A stretch of 64,000 bases of DNA from Drosophila pseudoobscura (Eukaryota > Arthropoda > Insecta > Diptera > Drosophilidae): positions 22,835,501 through 22,899,500 of the forward strand of contig NC_046680.1 of the NCBI RefSeq assembly GCF_009870125.1, in the 5' to 3' direction. This document shows positions 1 through 13,900 of this stretch, piece by piece; position 1 is the first letter of the stretch; each line of letters opens with the position of its first letter. The notes beneath the pieces were generated by a model. That model was not told the origin of the DNA and searched no databases. It was given only the letters and a program-made list of their open reading frames with translations. The position numbers were made by a program, and so were the translations under genes.

Positions 1-867
1 AATATTGTATTCCTTGGTACGAAATTTCATAATTCAATCATAAGTATCCGCAACACGGAGACGTGTTTAAACGATTGACGAGCCATTTTCCACCTCTCCC
101 TCTCGTAGATTTTCTCTATTACATTCACTAATGGAATGAATGTCAATCTGCCAATATGCTAATTCCCCAAAAAACTACAAGTGCGGCTCTTAATTGAGTA
201 GATAGCATTTGTGCAGTCAGCATTTTTGGCAATACAAAATTCAGGCCAATAATAAATATTTAAATTTATGCGGCAGCCAAAAAAGCAAAGCAAAAGTAAA
301 ACCAAATCAAATTTAAATGCATAAATTTAATTTCTGTTGTACAAGCTTTTTTCCTAACCGAGTCTCCTCCTCTCCTGTGGAGTCTCCCGTTTCTGGTTTA
401 TGGCCCAGAGTGTAACGTTCTGTTCGTACCATTTTTGATGGCCATCAAATAAAATCCGTTGGGCACAAAACGATGCCAAATAAAACAAAGCCCAACTCGG
501 GTAATTCACTTGAGCCTCGGTATTTCCCTGGATCTGGTTCTGCCTCTCTGGCTTTGGCTCAGATTCTGTTTCTGAGCCTCCCACTGCCACTCCCACTCGA
601 TAAGCTCAATGACTGACAAGAGAACGTAACAAAAGGCAATCAATTTAGTTTATTAAGAAAGTTGCAGCAAAAGCTGGCAATTGGTTGTCAAAAAACTATC
701 CGAGAGTGAAGCGTAAAGAAAAGCAATTTCTCCTATCATGAGGCGGATGATGGATGGATGAGCGAGCGAGTGCCGTGCCGTACCGTGCCCCGAAAAAGCA
801 ATTAAACCCGCTCGTAGTCGTATTTTCACAATTTCAATTTCATCCTTTCATCCTTTTGTTTTCGCAG
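1..867 (+). other. Pgant9 intron, AT-rich, no gene seen
   Basis: This stretch ends in the acceptor of the 868 exon. Reading frames are short and lack codon structure. It is taken as the end of an intron whose upstream exon is outside the window. Confidence 0.7.
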
Positions 868-1061
868 GCTGGCTGGAACCGCTGCTGGATCGCATCGCCC
901 GGAACTCCACCACCGTTGTCTGTCCCGTCATCGATGTCATCAGCGATGATACCTTGGAGTACCACTATCGCGACTCCAGCGGCGTCAATGTGGGTGGCTT
1001 TGATTGGAATTTGCAGTTCAGCTGGCACGCGGTGCCCGAGCGCGAGAAGAAGCGCCACAAT
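868..1061 (+). CDS. Pgant9: Pgant9 catalytic-domain exon before the giant intron
   Basis: A TTCGCAG acceptor precedes this exon and GTGAGT follows it. It enters in phase 1, so its first two bases finish a glycine codon, and it leaves in phase 0 after ...KKRHN. The peptide runs from WLEPLLDRI through [13 protein letters not shown] to [13 protein letters not shown], part of the GT-A fold of GalNAc-transferases. The next exon, 17.4 kb away, continues with [14 protein letters not shown] exactly as family members do. No coding exon of this gene is therefore missing between them. Confidence 0.92.
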
Positions 1062-1938
1062 GTGAGTAGATTTCAGTAGAATCTGATTATTTCTCCCCCT
1101 GGCGGGAGTCTCCTCCCTCCTCGGGTTACCCTAAACATACGCCGCATGGCGTGTTCCTTGGGTTTGAGTTATGTTTTTGTTTGTTTTACCCAATGGTTAC
1201 CATGGTTATTTTGGCTCGAAACCGTAGTGAAAAGTGGGGTTACTCCCGCCTCCCGGGGAAGCCCTCGCTTAAAGCGCTTGAACGTGACTACAAAAACTGA
1301 ATGTTTGGCGTAAAAAGGGAATGAATTCCCCTGCCCCTGCCACTGCACACACAAACACTCTCGCAGAGATACGGATACGGAACATTCACATCCATTCACA
1401 CGTACAGGCCACAAAAGTGTCGTTTGCGATATGAGCTATTAGAACTAACAGTCGCTCTTATCACGCTGCAGATGACCGAAGACTTGAGATCAAATTTGCG
1501 TTGAGGAAGACTAAAAGTTGGCAACCTTTTATGGAGGTTTGTCTGGGAAGAATGTCCGGGATCCGAATAGTTAAAGGCAGAAGTTTTATGAAGTATAAAA
1601 AGGTAATGCTGTGGCAATAGGATCTACAATAAATCGTAGTTCTACTATTAGACAGAATCCACACAGAAAGTGGGTCAAAAAGAAATAAACTCCTTCTAAT
1701 TTTAGTTGGAATTTATTGATTAACTTGTGAGCGGCGGGGTGTTATGGTGCTATGCTTTTAAGGCACACTGTCCCAGCGGATTTCATATCCTTTGCGGACT
1801 GGAGGAGCCCCGTGCCCCATCCTGCCTGCTGCCATAACTTTCCATGAGCCAAAGAAATGGCTTTTGCAGTTTATGGCCGCCTGGGCGAGCCACGTACAAA
1901 CTGTAACCCATACTCCGACACGCAATTAGATACTCCCG

Positions 1939-1986
<48 letters not shown>

Positions 1987-4900
1987 CGCCAAAGATAGAG
2001 AGAGTGAGTGTGAAAAGGGGGTCGGGGGTGGTGGGGGGGCGGAGAGACAAAGTGCTCCACAAATGGACATTCGAAACTGTCGATGGGTATTCCAGGCGCT
2101 GACAGCTGCTGCCTGTTCGTGTGTTTTCCTCCCGTCTGAATGGAGGAAAATCCTCCTTGACTGGGCCTCAGCGCAAACCATTTTCCACTTTTCACGTAGC
2201 AGCATCCGCATCCCCCTGCCATCAACACCTCTTTTCCCTTCGCCCTTCTCCCTTTTCCCTGCTTGAAATCCATGGGAGGATTGCAGTCTCTTCTCTTGCA
2301 GGATGCGTTTTTTGTTCCATTTGCTTAACATTTTAATTAAAAGTTCATAATTACAACGTTTTCTCTCTCTCTGGCGAATGGCAAATGGCGAGTGGCGAAT
2401 GGTGTGAATTGGCTGGAATGTAAGCGATATTACGCATACGCCTCGTGGCTTAAAGGCCACAAATTACAAACGGAAACGGAGATCAGAAGAGATGGAGCAA
2501 AGAGCAGCAGAGGATGTGGAAGAAACAACGAACCATGACACTGCAATTAAAAGCCAAAAATGTTAACAGCAAATGTGCCGCACGACTCTGGGTAGTCGAA
2601 TGCATGCCCTTTCCAGAGGGGCTATAACCCCATCCAGAAACGCAGAGTGTATCGCATCGTCGTAGGAAGGGTATCTTTGAATTCGACTTCCTTTCTTGCA
2701 GCTGCTTCTCTGCATCTCTGTTTCTGCTGTTGTCGTTGCAACTTGCAACGCATTCGGCTTTTTGCGGCGTAAATATCTGGCATAATTGTTTTTACAAGCG
2801 CCAAGGGGATTTATGAGAACATTGTTGCCGAAAAATCCTTGCCGAGGACACTGGGAAATTGTTGTTGCTGCCGTTGGCTGCTTTCTGCTTTCCGCCTTCT
2901 GCCTCCACTGCTTCCTGGCGACATGCGGCGTGCAATTTGGTATCCATGCCTGGCCCCATGCCTGGCCCTGCCTCAAGTTGCACTTAGCAGCTAAATCAAG
3001 TAAGGCATTTCCTGCCTGCCACCGCCACCGCCACCGCCGCTGCTGCCACTGTCTGCCGTGCCAACAGCAACATTGGCAATTTGCCGACTCGGAAGGGGGA
3101 ACCGAGGAGGGGAAAGCGAGGCCCATAAATGTTGCTCTGTGTGCCACATGTGTGCCGACAATGATAATGGCTCAGCGAAGATTTCTCTGCCTCTCTCTGT
3201 CTCTGGCAGTGGAAAGTTGTTGCCTGAAATTGAAAATGTTTAAGCGAATGGGAAATACTCCAGAACTCTCTCTTCGGCAAAGCAAATCCCCAGTAAGTTC
3301 TTATTTCTTATAGTATCTCTTCGAGGTGTATCCGTCCCATCAGGTGGGCATCCTCTAGGAACTCTGCTGAAAGGCTGCTGCTCCTGAGGGGCACAGCTGT
3401 TGACAGCTCCAAAGCTGCCCGAATGAAAATCCCCCGAAACTTTTGATGTCTGTCCAAAGTTGCTTAACTTGTTACGAGTTGCCACAGCAGCAGCAGCAGC
3501 TATACAAACAGCAAGGAAACAGCACATCGCACAGGGAACAGGGAATCAAAAATACATATTCGTTATGGGCAATGCGATTGCCATTGCCATCTCCTTCTTT
3601 TGCCAGTCAAAAGTTTGTTCCTGCAGCTTTTGTTTGTATTTCCTCAGTGGAGGGGAGGCAAAAAGTTGCAAGGATATAGTACGATTATTTTGTATTTTTT
3701 TTCTATGAAAATAATGCTTCCTGCTTTTCCTGCAAAGCTAATCGATTCGGCAACGGGCTTTACCCGCCTGCCGGCCTGCACGCCCGCCTGCCTGCCTCTC
3801 CATCAAATCAATCAAATGCGATTTACCAAATCGAAATCCTCAACAGTTAATCATTTTAAACAACTTAATGTACATCTGCTGTGAAAGTTGTTTGCCTCCT
3901 CCGAAGGTTTTCCTTCCACAGACTTCCTTCACTTCTGCTTCGCTGCTTTTTGCTCTTATTCCAGAGCGAGAGATGGCAATGGAATTTAAATATTTAAGGG
4001 ACGAACCAAAAAGCATAAAAATAAAAACTAATTCGCTTCGTTTGCCCGCCTTGGGCATGGCAATATTATGCCATATACACCCACACAGATATGTGTGCTT
4101 CGTGTATGTTTGTAAACTAATCCCCGCATAGAGGGAAAATCTGGAATAAAACTACAAACAATTTCATATCCATATGACGCGGTCCCAAAGGGGGAGCAGC
4201 AGCAGGAGTAATGGAGTAGCCGCCGCTGCTGCTGAGGGCGCTGAAACACTAATCCAATTATTTGAGAAAAGAAATCAGAAAAAATGGGAAGGAAGGAAAG
4301 CACCGGCAAAAAATGTATTCGATGGTAGGGCAGAGCAGAGCAGTGCGATGCCCTGCCATGCCATGCCATGCCATGCCCCGCCATGGCGTATGCGCAATAT
4401 GCGTGCTCAACAGCTCACGGCTGGCACACACAGAGCACGCAGAGCACACAGAACACTCATACGCAATGTTGGCCAAAGCGTTTAACTATACATAGAGCGA
4501 CCGAATATACATACTATAAAGAAGAGTGCCTAAAGTGCCAAATCCTCAAACTCCTCTCCCCCTGTACCTTACCCTTGCACTGGGTTTGGGTTTGCTTCTG
4601 GTTCGGATTCTGGGTGGAAAATGGCAAATGGCAAATGCAAAGGAATATTCTAGACAGAGTTTACCTTTAAAAATTGTTTAGGCTGTCGTCGTACTCTCGT
4701 CCCTCGTTTATATGCATGTGTAATGGGGCCTGTGCGGAAAGGTAAATGCTTTCCTAATACCCTAAGCGAACGGGGGAGTGTGGGGGGAGCGCCCAATAGA
4801 GAGCGGGAGAGAAGAGGAAAGCTCTCATCGTGGCCCGTTGCACGTTTCATTTCATTTCGCTCTCGTTTCAGGTTTATACCATTCTGATTGCCTATGCGTG

Positions 4901-7900
4901 CGTTCTCATGGCTGTTGCTGTCGAGAGTCCTTTTGTGCCTCTGTCTGTGCTGTCATTGTTCTGCTTTTCGGGGCTGTTCTTCGTTCCCTTCCTTTTTGGT
5001 CTGCCCTTCCTAGGAGAGGGTGCATCCGCTGGCAGTCTACTGGGAAGCATCTCTTCTGCAATCATGTTCAAGGGTATTCCACGCTTCGACTTCCTATTCT
5101 AGGCTTTCTTTCATTGTATTCTCTGTTGTTCTTGTGAAATCGTGCCTAACATTGAGCTAGTCCTTCAGAATTTCCCCATGTGCGTTCGACCTTATCTGTG
5201 TCTGTATCTGTGTGTGTGTTTTTGTATCTGCTGCGTTTGCGAAAATGTTCGACGTTTTCGCTCCAGTGACAAATGTTGAGCAGTCAATTCAAGGCCTTCC
5301 GTGGTCGGGTCGGGGCTGGCTTCCTCTGAGGCAAGGACGTGGCCAGAGTCTGGCACTCCGGCACTCTGGGCTGCTTTAATGATGAAGCCGATTACAGATT
5401 TTCCGTCAAAGTCAATTGGATTTTGGCTATTCATCGAAGCACAATGATGAAAGCCTGAAGCCCTGTGACAGAGGAGGTGCCATAGCAACTGCTGAATGGA
5501 GGAGGAGCTCCCACAGGACGACTGTGCCCGCGTAGAATGAGAAATGGATTGGCTGATAATTATATAGACAGGGTGTCTATATGGGGGCGGGGGATTGTGC
5601 ATATGTTAAGGAGGCATCATCAAGCAATTAATGGGAATGCCCTTGCAAAACACTCTGTTTATTTTACGACACATATACATACATTGATAGCTCTAATTTT
5701 CTGTCTGACAAAGCTTTACCTTGGGTTCAATCAATCCATCAATCAATCATCTTCGTTTAGTTGGACAAACGATACTTGACTGCCCGCAGGATGGGGTACT
5801 TCTCGGTGGTGCAGAGGCCGCGGAAGTCATCGAAGGAGAGGTCAAACAGTGCCACACCGCCCAGGTTGTTCTTGACCACGTAGCCGGCCTTGTCGGCGGC
5901 CGTGTCCGGATCCTCGTAGCTCACCCAGATCCCGTTTTCGCCCTTCTTGTCCGCCGCCCGATAGGCGTACGATCCGTAGCGCTTGGCCGGGTCCTGGACT
6001 TTGGTCAGCGGGGCACTGGCACCCTTGGAGTAGGCGTTATTCTGGTTGGGCAGCAGGGCGCACACCTCGGGCCAGCTGTAGATGCCATGGATCTGGGTGT
6101 TGGCGCCCACGGGAGCCTCATCCTCCACATGGGACAGCGGCGGCACACCCGTCTCGCCAGAGTCCTCGCTGAGCTTCCAGGGGCGTCCGTAGGTGGCAAC
6201 GCCCACATTGATCTTGCTGGCGGGGCAGCTGTTGCGCAGCCAGAACTTGACCTGGGCCTCGACATTGAACTCGGGATTCCTTTCGCTCAGCTCGTAGATG
6301 GGCGCGGAGTAGTCGGCCACCTCGGGATTGCGCTGGGGCGTGAAAAAGTCAAAGGCGCCGAGATTGACAAAGTCCAGATAGTTGATCACAGCGGGGATAT
6401 CATAGAACACTGAGAAGAAGACAGGAAGAAGGAGAACTTTGATAGATCTTTCTTTTGAAAAGATTTATGGAGTACGTACGCGAAGAGTTAACGTTCGGCA
6501 GTACGGTGGTGGAGAGCAGGAGATTGTCCGGACGGAAGGCATTCTTCACATCGCGCAGCAGGGCTGTGAACTGCTCCTTGTGCTCCTCGGACTTCTCATC
6601 CACAATCGAGTCGCCGGAGAATACCTTCTTGAAGCCCTTCCAGAAGCTGCCCAGTCCGCTGTGCACCTTCTTTGGCTTGTTCTTGGGGAACTGCCAGGCC
6701 ACATCGAGGCCATCAAAGCCATAGGTCTTTACCAGAGAGAAAACGGTGTTCACGAAGCGAGTGCGCCCCGTGGAGCTTTCGAGCAGCTCCAGATACTTGT
6801 TGGGCAGCTCCTTGGCATCCTTGTCCGTCTCGATGTCCTTGTCCCCGCCCACGCTGAGCAGCACCTTCACGTTGGGGTACTTGCGCTTCAAGCGCGTCAC
6901 GGTGCGGTACAGCCCCTTGCCCAGATCGAGGTCTAGCTGCTGGTTGAGGCTCACCGCCTTGTGCGAGTCGCGCTCGAGGCCCGCATAGCCATAGATCAAG
7001 TAGTCGCAAAACTGGAGCGCCGGCTCCAGCTCATCGATCACCAGCTTGCCGAGACCTATACAAAAAAATGATGCGTGATTAGAGATTGAGGGGGGGTTTT
7101 AGTAGAGGAAGGTTATCACAACGCTAACCGATTTGAGGAATTGGGTGATAAGCTTGTTTTCAGTTTCGTTTTCATCTTTTCTCACAACGGGTATTACATA
7201 ACATAACAAAGCCGCTCACTCACCTTCCTTAACGAAGCTCGCCGAATCGTAGTAGCAGACGAGGTGCTTCTTGGGCACCTGGGGCCCTGTCTGCTGCTGA
7301 CCCACCTTCACGGCCAGCGCCACGCTGGCCAGGCACAGCGACAGCGCCAGAATCGCCAATGTCTTGATCATCTCTCGCTCGGGGGGATTCAGACTCAGGT
7401 TTGAATTCAGATTCGATGTGTTCCGTTCAAGTGTTCGCTTGGAACTGAAACTCGACTTGGAACGGGACGTCTGGGCTCGGCTCCACGTCGCGACGCATCG
7501 CGAAGGTTGGGTTGTAGGCGGCGACGTGTTTGTTGTTGTAAGCTGCTTGCCGAGAGCAAAGTGTGAAGCTGATAAACAAAGCGAGGCTCAAATGAAATCA
7601 TTTGAAATGCATACAGTAGGGACTCGATATAGAATTCAGTGTTGAGGCATACACTAGTCGTAGAAGTAGTTTTTTCTTTTGTTGTCGTGAACCGAGTTAG
7701 AGTTTATACTTTGTGAAAACTATGTACTTCGTTAGTTTAGTTAGTTCGGTCCCACTGTAATATTAATTTTCAGTACAATCGAGTGGGCAGAATGTGTTTA
7801 TATTTTTACGACTTTACTTTTGTCTCGACAAAAATCATTTTGTTGTTCTTGGTTTTGCTTTGTTGTTTCTGTTTGCCTCTTTTGCTTCTCTGCTTCTGCG

Positions 7901-10900
7901 GCTGCTGCTCTCTAATTCTGTCAGATTTCTGCTACTGCTGCTGCTGCTCTGCTTTTGCTTTTGCTTTTGCCTTACTTTGCTTTGATGCTCTTATCGGCAC
8001 TTGGTCTCGTTTTGGTGTGTGTGTTTGAGCTATGCCCTAAGCTCTGGGATGTTTCTGTCTTCCCTTCTCTGCTCTGCTCTTCTATTGTTCTGGATCTTTC
8101 TTCGTTTTGTGCATAATTCTTGTGTTTTGGTTTGCCTAATCGCTGTTCAATCCACTTTGCCTCTGTTGATGCCCTCTCCCCTCCCTAAATATCATCCTAT
8201 TCAGAGCTGATACGTTTTGATGCCGCACCCTTGCAGCGAGGGCGCATATGATTTTGATTGGATGTTTGTGTTGGAGGGATGCTATAAAGTCGTTGTATAT
8301 CTGATGAGTTTCAAACGAAGGGTCTCACATCTTCGGCTTTCCAAATTTACATAGAATTCTGTTGCCTGCTTCATAATTCATGTGGTATGCTCGGGTGAGT
8401 GTGTGCGTGCGTGCGTGTGTGTGAGTAAGTGTGTGCTCCATCAATTTCATTTATTTAGTTTCCTCTCCACTCTTTATACTTGCTCTCCTCTCCTCTGATG
8501 TCCTGCGCTCCTTTTCTCTGGCATTCCTCTCGTGTCTAGAGCATTGCCCGTCCCTGTTGCCCTTACGCTTTTGAATATCTGTTTGGGAATTCATGGGCAT
8601 ATCGAGAATGTTACAGTGAATCCAAAAGGGTATTGGCGTTTTCTCTAGCTTCCGCTCCATCCTCTGTTTCCCCTGTTTTCCTCCTCATCTGGGAGTTGAT
8701 TTGAATACTAAATTTTTTCGATAAAAGGTTTTCCAATAGGAAGTTGGCACATTGTTTGTCTCTTTTGTTGATTGTAGGCAACAATTTTTGCGTAATTTAA
8801 ATACAGTACTTAATCAATTAGCAGTTTCGCTTTCATCTCTTGACGTGGGTCTGGTAACGTCTGTGGCTACATCTGGTGTGTGTGGGTGTTAATTTAATGG
8901 AATTGAGAGTGAGAAATGGGGTTAAGCTGATGCTGGGGCATGCCCAGTGGCAAGCAGCTGGCTTTAAAACCCAATCACATGCACGAGCGGTTCCCCCAAA
9001 AAATATAATAGAGAGAAAAGCAGAGGGTTCCTCCAAAATATAATAAGGAGACAAAGCTTTGGGGGAGTCTTCCCCTAAATTTAATACAGAGCAAAGTAGA
9101 GGTTTCCCTTAAATATAATCAAGTGAAAAAAAAACCAAAAGAACGCAAAGGTTCACCGTCCTTAGTTATATTTTTGTTTCTTCGGGGTTTCCACTCTTTT
9201 GGGGTCAAAGTGACTTCCTTGTTCTATTTTTCGCTCGCTTTCCCTCTTTTTTGTGTGGTTTTGCTCTCAGCATTTTGGTTAATTAATTTTTCGCCATGGA
9301 CCCAGTCAGCAAAGGCGGAATATTACTTACACATTTTGCTTGTAGTCCGCATAATTACGTGTACGTTTAACTTTTAATTGAAATGTTGTAACAAAAGTTG
9401 GCAATGGAGAGAGAGTCTGTGAAAGGGACAGGAACTGGCGCGGTTTCTCTGTAGAGACTGTCATGGCAATGCAGCGCTGCGCTTCCTTTCTCTTCCTCCG
9501 TATCGGTATCTGTCTCGTGTCCAAAATACTGTTTGTTATATCGAGTTAAAAGCTGCCGTTGTTTAATTAAACGTATAGCCAAGAGACCATACTCTCTAAC
9601 AGGATACACACGCAGCACAGATACTCGGTCGACTGCCGGCAGCTGGTGATATTTACGAGCAGCCCCAAAAGTATGCTACACTTTTGCAAAGCTCCGCTCC
9701 TCTGGCTGCAAGGTGGACTGGCGAGTGGGCTGGCGGATGCGCTGTCTGGCTGCCTTTTGGCTGCCATTAATTATATTCCAAAATATTATTAAAAATAAAC
9801 CACCAATTTAAGCTGGCTTTCAGCGAGAGAACCAAAGACCACAAGTGGCATGCCTCTCTCTTCGCTTCAGCCATAACTTTTGCATATTAAGCCATGTGCA
9901 CACTCTACAACAACAGAGCGGAGGGATGGATTGGTGGGGGGTGGGGAAAAATACACACCAGAAAACAGAGAAAACTTTGTTGGCCACCCCGCTTTCCCTA
10001 TCTACTCGTTAAGGCCAAACCGCAAACCAAAAAACAACAACAAAAACAAGATCGCCCTCTCGAACTGCAATTCCTTACCTCGCTCCTCCTCCTCGTGGGC
10101 CCGAAAGTGTATTAATTCGCACCCAATGGAGAGTGACGAGGGATCCCCCATCCCCCACGCCCCTCCAGGACTGCTCTGGCTTCAGCAAACACTAAAACAA
10201 CAACAAAGCTGTGAACATTTTTCGTTTCAAAAGGGGAGGGAGGGAGAACAGAACCCCAGAACTAACGACCCTTTCGATGGGTGGTCTGTAGGGTGGGTCT
10301 ATAGGGGCGTGCCCATTGCCGGCTGCAAAAGTGATTTGTGCCTTTTGCCCTTTTCGGGCGGGTGGCGTAACCCACGGGCGGAGGAAGAGGAAGATTTTGG
10401 TGCCCTAAATGCGGGAGGGGAGCGGGGATAAACGTTACCAGGGCTCTGGTTACGGCTCTCGATCTTCAGCCATATCGAGGCAACTATTGTGAGAATGCTT
10501 TCTGGGAATGCCACAACTTGTATAGATCCAGGTTGAGAGGTATTATTATAGCCCTACAAAAACTGGGAGCTTGCAGAGTATACGCTCGACTTGAGCAGTG
10601 AAAGCGGCATAATTTTGGTAGAAGAGGCAGCAGTGGCTTGCCAGCCCTGGAACAAGCAACATATGCAAATCACTCACTCAAGCGATGCCTGCCCAAAAAC
10701 CAACACACACACAAGCACATAGAGGAAAAGAGAGAGGGGAGACGGTTGGAGAAATGTATCCTGTGTATGAAAGTCCGCTTACGTGGCGCATGATTTATTA
10801 AAAAATGCTCGTAAAAATGCACAACACACTCAACCAGAACGAGAACCAGAACCAGCACAAAAAAAAAAACAAAAAAAACCAACAACCAAGAAGCAACACT

Positions 10901-13900
10901 ACAGTCGAGTGCTATGACTATAGGATATACCCTAATGAGATATGCATGTATGTACATATCAGAGATCGGCTTTAGGTGATTGCAAGAACGATCATGCATG
11001 AAAATCATCCGAAGAAAATCTCTTTGCATTGAGTACATACGATCGCTGCTGAATTTAAACCACTCGAACTCTCCCTCTCTTTGCGGCCTCCTTCGCTTAT
11101 TTTATTGATGCTCGTTTTTGTTTTGGGGTGTTTCGGGTGTCGGTGGCTTCGGCTCAACGATCGTATTGATTATGAGTAAAAACGCAATGAGTAAACTCTA
11201 CGCGTACGATTTTAGTCATTTCACTCGGTCGGCACGCAGAAAATGTTTTCGATTGCGTTTGTGTGCTTAAAACAGTACGTGCGTGTGAGCTGGCCCTTAG
11301 TCGGTCATATATATGTATGTATATGTATGTACGTGTAAAACGGTCACAGGTAAATGTAAGGTATTTTGAGTGAGTACCACTTTTGCTCTGCCGAATAATA
11401 GGCAGATTCGGCATTCCAAAATTGTGAATTTTTTTTTTGGATTTCAAGATTGGAAAGATCCTGGAAGCCTGATGAAATCTGCACATAATATACCATTATG
11501 GTTCAGAATTACAGGGTACTCACAAACATCAAAAAGCGGTAGCTATGCCTGTGTGTTGTATGTGTGTGTGGTAGTGCTGTAAAAATGCATGAAAAATAAC
11601 TATGGAAATAAGCAAAGGCAGCAGCAAAAGAGCACAAGAGCAGAAGAGCCCCAGCACTAAAAATAGATATGAAATTTTTAAAGCTTCGTTGGCATTCGTT
11701 GTGCCTGCCACCCACCCACCCACTCTGCTCCGCCTCTTTATAGTTGCAAGCCGTGCAGCAGCAGCAGCAGCAGCAAACGCCTCTCGTCTCGTGGCAAACA
11801 CTTAGCGGCGAATGATGAGAGTTGTGGAACGGATGGGGTGGATGGGATCGGCTGGGAGCCAAATTCTCCAGCCCATCCATCAACTGTCGGAACGGGGTTC
11901 ATTTTTAAGCAATTTTAGCAAACGATGTGCCCGATGGCCCTCCTCTTAGATAGATGACTCCATACACGTACATACATCCATGTATGTATATGTATTTCTT
12001 TACGAAGCCATAGATTTTTGTACCAATTTCAGGCTCCAACATCACCATCATCATCAGTGCACTCATCCGCATCTGCATCCACATCCACATCCACATCTGC
12101 ATCCTCGTCGTGGTCGTCACGCAATTGGAAAATTGTGAAGCGGCAGCCATGTTTGGTTTTCATCTCTCGGAGCCTGCAAGCACTGCTGCCCGAAGCACCA
12201 TTCCGTATTATTAATTAGCTGCTATTCCATATTCCATGCAGGAACCCACAGGAGGAGGAGGCGGAGTATGAGGGGATATCCTCGGGACATTTGTTATGGT
12301 TAGCACCGGACGGAGCGGACCCCAAGCTCCGCTGCAAATTGCCAGTTTACCCAACCGAAACGGGAGCGGCTCGCATTTGCATAGCATCATATTTTCGGGG
12401 AATATGTCTTAAGCCCCATTTACATCACCTAATGGGTTTGGGGTACACTTTAAATTGCATCCTAAATATCCCGGAAAAAGTGGGCTACGATAAACGGGAG
12501 GATATAGTATTTTTCATCAGGGTTCTGCCTGCTATTCCTGTTGATTTCTCCACTACGTGCTGCCCAATCCCTGGAAATGGCTGTAGAATGTAGGGATAGT
12601 TCTGTCGTTAACTGCTTCGAGGATGAATGGATATTTGCATGCAACGAAGCTCTGTTAAATTGCATGCATAATTTATGCAGCACTTTCGGGGGGCGCTCCA
12701 TATTCGCTCATCAACTGAAAGTAAGCACGTACTTGGACGGCAGTTACTGCCCCAGTTGCTACCTATTACCTACCGCCAGTCCCTCCCGTGCTTCATCATC
12801 TTCAGGCCACTGCCACTCTTCCGCAAACTATGGAAATTGAGCGCGAGCGCTTTTCGCATGGCCAAAAATTACAGTTTCATCAGGTCTCTGGTCTCTGTTC
12901 TCTGTTCACGGATGCGGACAAGGCCAAGCGTAAACGTGCTCCTCCTGCTGATTGAAGCACACTATAGGCACCCCGCCCACCCCACTCCTCTACCCCTGCT
13001 TCTGCTTGGAGGCGGATAATCGTGTAATCAGTTTCGCCCCCGAGAGTTTAGGCCATGAAATATGCTGAGCATTCCGAGGGCATGGCCAAGAGGAGGCGGG
13101 GGGAGGGGCAAACTTTGCGCGTCAGCTTAAAAACTTAAATAACATTGCAGAAAATTAAATAAGCGAACAATTTTTGCACAACGACAAACACAAACGTCCT
13201 TGGGTGGGTCAAGCACGCCTCCTCCAGCTGCTGCCGCCCAGCGTGGTACGAGGCACGTGTTCCGCCATTTTGACAACGTAATTTAGTAATATCCTAGGGG
13301 GCCTGGAGTGGGAGACGCAGACGGGACGGAGGGTCCTGCGATGTCAAGAGGCTTCGCTCTGGCTGCCGGCGACCATTTTCTTTTAATTTTCCAACAGTTA
13401 AGCTGCCGCCTCTCCTGGTTTCTCCTTCTCGCATCTGCCGCCACTTGGTGTACGTTTCCCTGGCGCAGATTTTACTGCTTAATACGCAAAGTTGCACTTT
13501 AGTTTTTATTGCACTTGGTCCTGGGGATCTCCAGGTCCTTGTGGCAGGATGCGCTGCGTACTAAAAATGTCGAAAGTTTTGTGCACGCGCTTTCGCGCCT
13601 GGAAATCGCTGCTGCGTTTTATGATTCCGCCCCCCCCTCGTAAAGCAGGGGCTTAGGTGGAAGGGGGGTGTCCCTCAAAAAAGGGGATGCTAGCAGAAGG
13701 ATTTCATCCCTTCTGTGGGTTACAACTCCTACGTCCCTGCCTTCCCTCTTATATGTGTGGTAGAAGGGGTGTGGGGGGTGGGGGCAGTGGAACGTTAAGC
13801 ATTTGCTAACAGTCCAGTGAACCGGTAATCAAAGCAAAATCACCAAAGCACTGAAACAACTTTTTTATGCTAATTTTTACTTTTACCTCAACCCGGACAC

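Larger units (their letters stand above)
1062..5756 (+). other. Pgant9 giant intron, first part
   Basis: Noncoding sequence between the 868-1061 exon and the nested gene Idgf6. It holds a CA dinucleotide tract near 1939-1983, glutamine-codon-like CAG runs near 3485-3500 and short TGCCA repeats near 4350-4380. I see no exon with splice sites plus coding character on either strand. Confidence 0.6.

Noticed and set aside
1783-2460. 225-codon minus-strand frame with CVCVCVC and PPPPP runs
   Set aside because: Driven by the CA microsatellite and polypyrimidine tracts. Overlapping frames on both strands are equally open.
5721-6413. 230-codon open frame on the + strand
   Set aside because: It lies exactly opposite Idgf6 exon 3, is GC-biased and Val/Gly/Leu-rich, and matches no family. 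It is a shadow of the real minus-strand exon.
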